Source of the DNA: an uncultured Actinomyces sp.
GTDB lineage: Bacteria > Actinomycetota > Actinomycetes > Actinomycetales > Actinomycetaceae
NCBI GenBank assembly: GCA_938040725.1
Contig: CALHZX010000058.1
Coordinates: 1 to 64,000 of the forward strand
Direction of reading: 5' to 3'
DNA length: 64,000 nt
Translations under genes and position numbers: made by a program
Shown: positions 61,501 to 64,000 of the stretch, piece by piece
Layout: each line of letters starts with the position of its first letter
How positions within the stretch are numbered: position 1 is the stretch's first letter
Notes under the pieces: model-generated
Databases searched by the model: none
What the model was told of the DNA's origin: nothing
Seen by the model: only the letters and a program-made list of their open reading frames with translations

Positions 61501-64000
61501 GTGACCTCCGTGTCCGTCGCGGGTGACACCGTGGACGCGCTGCCCGTCATGGTTCCCTCCGCCAAGTCCGTCTTCGGCGAGGCCCACTACTCCTTCACGC
61601 TGGCCCCCACCCTGGGCTTCGACCACGCCGAGGCCACGGGTGCTGCTCTGTCTGCCACCTACGAGCTGGCGGCTTGGGCGCCCGACGCTCTGCTCGGCCC
61701 CGCTTGGCCTGCGATCTACGCAGCCCTGGGTTCTGCCATCCACAACGATTATCCGGTCATTGAGGGCCTGCTCAACGCCGTCCACCTCGATCACTCGATC
61801 ACGCTGGAATACACGCCCGAGCAGATGCTCGAACGTGGCATCACCACGATCGATGTGACCAGCCACGTGGCCGCCGTCGACGAGTCCTCCTCCGGCCGTA
61901 TCGTCACGGTCGCCCTTGAGCTGACCTCCAACGGTGAGCACGTTGGCTCCACGCAGGAGCGCTTCGCGATCCGCGGTCGCGCCACCGGCAACCGTGCCCC
62001 CTCCGAGGCCGCGCCCTTCGGGGGCGCGACCGTCGAGGTCGTGGACACGCCCCGCTCGGTCCTGCGTCGCGTGAGCGTCAAAGCCCCCGACGACATGACG
62101 CCGTTTGCGATTGTGTCGGGTGACTACAACCCGATCCACACCTCCTACGCGGCCGCCAAGGTCGCCGGCATGGACGCGCCCCTCGTGCACGGCATGTGGC
62201 TGTCGGCCACCGCTCAGCACGCTGCCGAGGCCGTCGTCGCCGGTCAGGGCGGCGCTCAGATCGCGGGCTGGACGTACTACATGTACGGCACCGTCGACCT
62301 GAACGACGAGGTCGAGATCACCGTCGAGCGCGTGGGCCGCGTCGTCGGCGGCGGCCTGTCCCTCGAGGTCACCTGCCGCATCGACAAGCAGGTCGTCTCG
62401 CGTGCGTCGGCCTACACCTTCGCCCCGAAGGTCGCCTACGTCTACCCCGGCCAGGGCATCCAAAGTGCTGGCATGGGCCTCGACGAGCGCACCAAGTCCA
62501 AGGCTGTCGACGAGGTCTGGCGCCGCGCGGATGCACACACCCGCTCGGCGATGGGCTTCTCCATCCTGGCGATCGTGCGCGACAACCCGACCGAGATCGT
62601 GGCGCGCGGCATCACCTACCGTCACCCCGAGGGCGTCCTGAACCTCACCCAGTTCACGCAGGTTGCGCTCGCGACCCTGGCGATTGGCCAGACGGCCCGC
62701 ATGCGCGAAGAGGGCGTGTTGGTTCCGGGTGCTGCCTTCGCCGGTCACTCGTTGGGCGAGTACGACGCTCTGGCCGCATACGCCGAGGTCTTCCCGCTCG
62801 AAATCGTCCTCGACCTGGTCTTCCAGCGCGGTTCCACGATGCACTCGCTCGTGCCCCGCGATGAGAAGGGCCGTTCAAACTACCGCATGGGCGCCTTGCG
62901 TCCGAACCAGTTCGGCGTCGACGATGCCCACGTCGTGGAGTACGTCGCCTCGATCGCTCAGGCCTCGGGTGAGTTCCTCCAGATCGTGAACTTCAACCTG
63001 GCGGGCCAGCAGTACGCGGTCGCCGGCACGGTCGCGGGCCTGAAGGCCCTCGAGGAGGACGCCAGCAAGCGCGCTGCCGAGCGCGGCGGCAAGCGTCCCT
63101 TCATGTACGTTCCCGGCATCGACGTGCCCTTCCACTCCACTGTCCTGCGCAGCGGCGTGGCGGACTTCCGTACGAAGCTCGACGAACGTATTCCCGCCGA
63201 GATTGATCCCGCGAAGCTCGTGGGCCGCTACATCCCCAACCTGGTGGCGCGTCCCTTCGAGCTGACCCGCGAGTTCGCCCAGTCCATCCTCGACGTGGTT
63301 CCCTCGGAGACGGTGCGTAACCTGCTCGGGACGGAAGGCGCATGGGACGCGGCCCTGGCCAACCCGGGTGTCCTGACCCGCACGCTGCTCATCGAGCTCC
63401 TGTGCTGGCAGTTCGCCTCCCCGGTGCGCTGGATCGAGACGCAGCGCGTGCTGCTTTCGACTGAAGAAGCAGCCCCCGGTGTTGCCGGCCTGGGCGTCGA
63501 TCAGGTCATCGAGGTGGGCCTGGGTGCCGCCCCGACACTGGCCAACCTGGCCTCCCGCACCCTGCTCGCCCCCGAGTTCGCTCTCTCCCGCGTCGACGTG
63601 TTCAACGTCCAGCGCGACGAGCCTCGCGTCTACGCGACCGACGTCGCCGTGATCGAGGACGATGAGGACGAGGAGATCACCCCGGAGGCTCCCGCCGCCG
63701 AGGCAGCTCCCACGCCTGCACCGGCCGCCCCCGCGGTCGAGGCTACTCCGGCTGCTGCCCCTGCGGCGCCGACCGGCGGCCCCTCGGGTGCCGACGTCGC
63801 GGACCTGCCCTTCACCGCGTCCTCCGCGATTCACGCCCTGCTGGCGCTGTCCGCGAAGATCCGCATCGACGAGGTCGGCGCCACTGACACGACCGAATCG
63901 CTCACCAACGGCGTCTCCTCGCGCCGCAACCAGCTGCTCATGGACATGTCCTCCGAGCTGGGCCTGAACTCGATCGACGGCGCCGGCGAGGCAGATGTTG
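58504..64000 (+). CDS. fas: Type I fatty acid synthase, partial at its 3' end
   Basis: An open frame from ATG 58504 (ribosome site GAAGGAAAG) to the window edge, 1832 codons of an expected roughly 3000. Domains in order: N-terminal acetyltransferase with Ser126 in FEGHSQG; enoyl reductase, FMN-binding, from about 395 (LAGMTPTTVDPE) to 760; a hot-dog dehydratase region with Asp1207 and His1212 in SGDYNPIHTSY; malonyl/palmitoyl transferase, VYPGQGIQSAGMG at about 1313 and Ser1416 in AGHSLGEYD; an Ala/Pro linker at about 1730-1760; and the start of the acyl carrier domain, probable phosphopantetheine Ser1805 (NGVSSRRNQL). Ketoreductase, ketosynthase and any pantetheine transferase lie beyond the edge. 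It makes saturated acyl-CoAs from malonyl-CoA supplied by AccBC/AccD. Confidence 0.96.
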   Translation, partial: MSFVTSLNETPYALTFAGQATPWRSALDEIAHDPEIAVIVDGVIKASDQVLSPVRRSLATQSVASLPFAIPAEAGDAAVNRDVAGPDEAALSVPGIVAAQLGALIDLTRAGLNIVSNQPTAFEGHSQGVLGVEIARAWIAGDEARAASVFALARLIGAAAARITRRARAPHAGEATYMVSVRGVSDSLLERIISSLPSTSHPLSIALRNDTDTHVVSGAPNDLASLVAAIERAATKDKAAHDAHERGGRPLTPVCEYLPVYVPFHSPMLADALALVDEWAAQCGIEAELAHSLAAAVLTTPVDWPAQIRAAAESGATWIVDVGPGATTVRMTRALVEGTGVGVVAAGTASDRDKAATPGWAPEPGTDWSHLRPGLVTLPDGKTVVDTAFSRLTGRSPVLLAGMTPTTVDPEIVAAAANAGFWAEMAGGGQVTEEVYNENLAGLRAQLRPGHTAEFNSMFLDRYLWNLQFGQARIVSRSRASGAPIDGVVVSAGIPEQDEALALIEQLRADGFPYVAFKPGTVDQIRKVIAIAREADPIKVIVQVEDGHSGGHHSWEDLSDLLLATYAQLRAQSNIVLTVGGGIGTPERAADFLTGEWSARYGRPPMPVDGVLVGTAAMTTKEAHTTKAVKDLLVATPGVPDNDELRGWVGEGMTRGGMTSGLSHLRADMHEVSNAAAAAARIIAEIGSDGAQVRARKDEIVEILSHTAKPYFGDLEEMTYEAWVRRFADLSYPWVDPTWQIRYHDLLQRVEARLAPVDHGEVETLFPTVEDVADAHAAADRLMAAYPNAATTHVTPIDAAWFPALCRSYPKPMPFVPILDDDLIRWWGQDCLWQAQDERYSADQVRIIPGPVSVAGIDRVDEPVASLLGRFEAAAAERLADSGVVATPVASRLGNGKPAATREEWLRKVPFISWTGHLMTNPAAILDEERVSLKETDTGVDMVIHLDTAWDNDPRGSEKHAVRELVFPLVISGEDGAVPVIDEAKLPQHMYAMLAATAGVTSVSVAGDTVDALPVMVPSAKSVFGEAHYSFTLAPTLGFDHAEATGAALSATYELAAWAPDALLGPAWPAIYAALGSAIHNDYPVIEGLLNAVHLDHSITLEYTPEQMLERGITTIDVTSHVAAVDESSSGRIVTVALELTSNGEHVGSTQERFAIRGRATGNRAPSEAAPFGGATVEVVDTPRSVLRRVSVKAPDDMTPFAIVSGDYNPIHTSYAAAKVAGMDAPLVHGMWLSATAQHAAEAVVAGQGGAQIAGWTYYMYGTVDLNDEVEITVERVGRVVGGGLSLEVTCRIDKQVVSRASAYTFAPKVAYVYPGQGIQSAGMGLDERTKSKAVDEVWRRADAHTRSAMGFSILAIVRDNPTEIVARGITYRHPEGVLNLTQFTQVALATLAIGQTARMREEGVLVPGAAFAGHSLGEYDALAAYAEVFPLEIVLDLVFQRGSTMHSLVPRDEKGRSNYRMGALRPNQFGVDDAHVVEYVASIAQASGEFLQIVNFNLAGQQYAVAGTVAGLKALEEDASKRAAERGGKRPFMYVPGIDVPFHSTVLRSGVADFRTKLDERIPAEIDPAKLVGRYIPNLVARPFELTREFAQSILDVVPSETVRNLLGTEGAWDAALANPGVLTRTLLIELLCWQFASPVRWIETQRVLLSTEEAAPGVAGLGVDQVIEVGLGAAPTLANLASRTLLAPEFALSRVDVFNVQRDEPRVYATDVAVIEDDEDEEITPEAPAAEAAPTPAPAAPAVEATPAAAPAAPTGGPSGADVADLPFTASSAIHALLALSAKIRIDEVGATDTTESLTNGVSSRRNQLLMDMSSELGLNSIDGAGEADV

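Overview
The window looks like the chromosome of a high-GC actinobacterium. The best fit is the Actinomycetaceae (Schaalia/Actinomyces-like), inferred from a type I fatty acid synthase next to acyl-CoA carboxylase genes, a PknL / Rv2175c-like / class II DAHP synthase block shared with Mycobacterium, a DUF3043 protein, a DUF2469 protein beside rnhB, and a PPi-type phosphofructokinase. Coding density is very high, with many 1-14 bp gene overlaps and many GTG starts. I see no insertion sequences, prophage, CRISPR array, rRNA or tRNA.

Layout. (1) 1-16.7 kb, almost all on the minus strand: start of rpsB; a degenerate LytM-like gene (plus strand); a yraN-comM-dprA-xerC unit tied to DNA uptake and recombination; DUF2469; rnhB-lepB; rplS; rpsP-KH protein-rimM-trmD (trmD fused to a GNAT domain); an amidohydrolase; ffh; ftsY; a small membrane protein; and the principal sigma factor. 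(2) 16.8-24.1 kb: polyprenyl synthase, a Rv2175c-like DNA-binding protein divergent from the PASTA kinase PknL, class II DAHP synthase, pfp and an acyltransferase. (3) 24.2-35.5 kb: DEDDh exonuclease/GIY-YIG fusion, receiver protein-trpD, Fe-S carrier erpA, tandem FKBP lipoprotein, glycerate-kinase-like protein, M20 dipeptidase, DUF3043, an unknown Trp-rich protein, pyrD, a SpoU methyltransferase and a HAD phosphatase. (4) 35.5-49.4 kb, accessory and transport: NSS transporter MetP with its tiny partner MetS (absent from a simple ORF scan), an AEC transporter, glf, a LytTR/GHKL two-component system with a coupled GNAT, glycosyltransferase and GtrA protein, GH3 glycosidase, HAD, MFS, and a glucose-family PTS EIIB-EIIA pair. 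(5) 49.5-64 kb: malQ with another lone EIIB, ettA, then birA-accBC-accD-fas, an apparent lipid-synthesis operon that runs off the window inside fas.

How the genes work together. BirA biotinylates the carboxylase alpha subunit, alpha plus beta make malonyl-CoA, and FAS-I consumes it; all four are co-oriented with overlaps or a short gap. The translation and secretion block (S2, S16, L19, TrmD, RimM, Ffh, FtsY, LepB) is the usual core cluster. The most interesting non-coding signal is a direct repeat, YATCCACAGG, present as pairs exactly 30 bp apart upstream of three separate genes or operons: the LytM-like gene, yraN-comM-dprA-xerC, and the unknown Trp-rich gene. Other regulatory candidates are palindromes before birA, before both PTS EIIB genes and before the LytTR regulator. 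Many genes have a TANNNT box 6-7 nt before the start codon, implying leaderless mRNAs.
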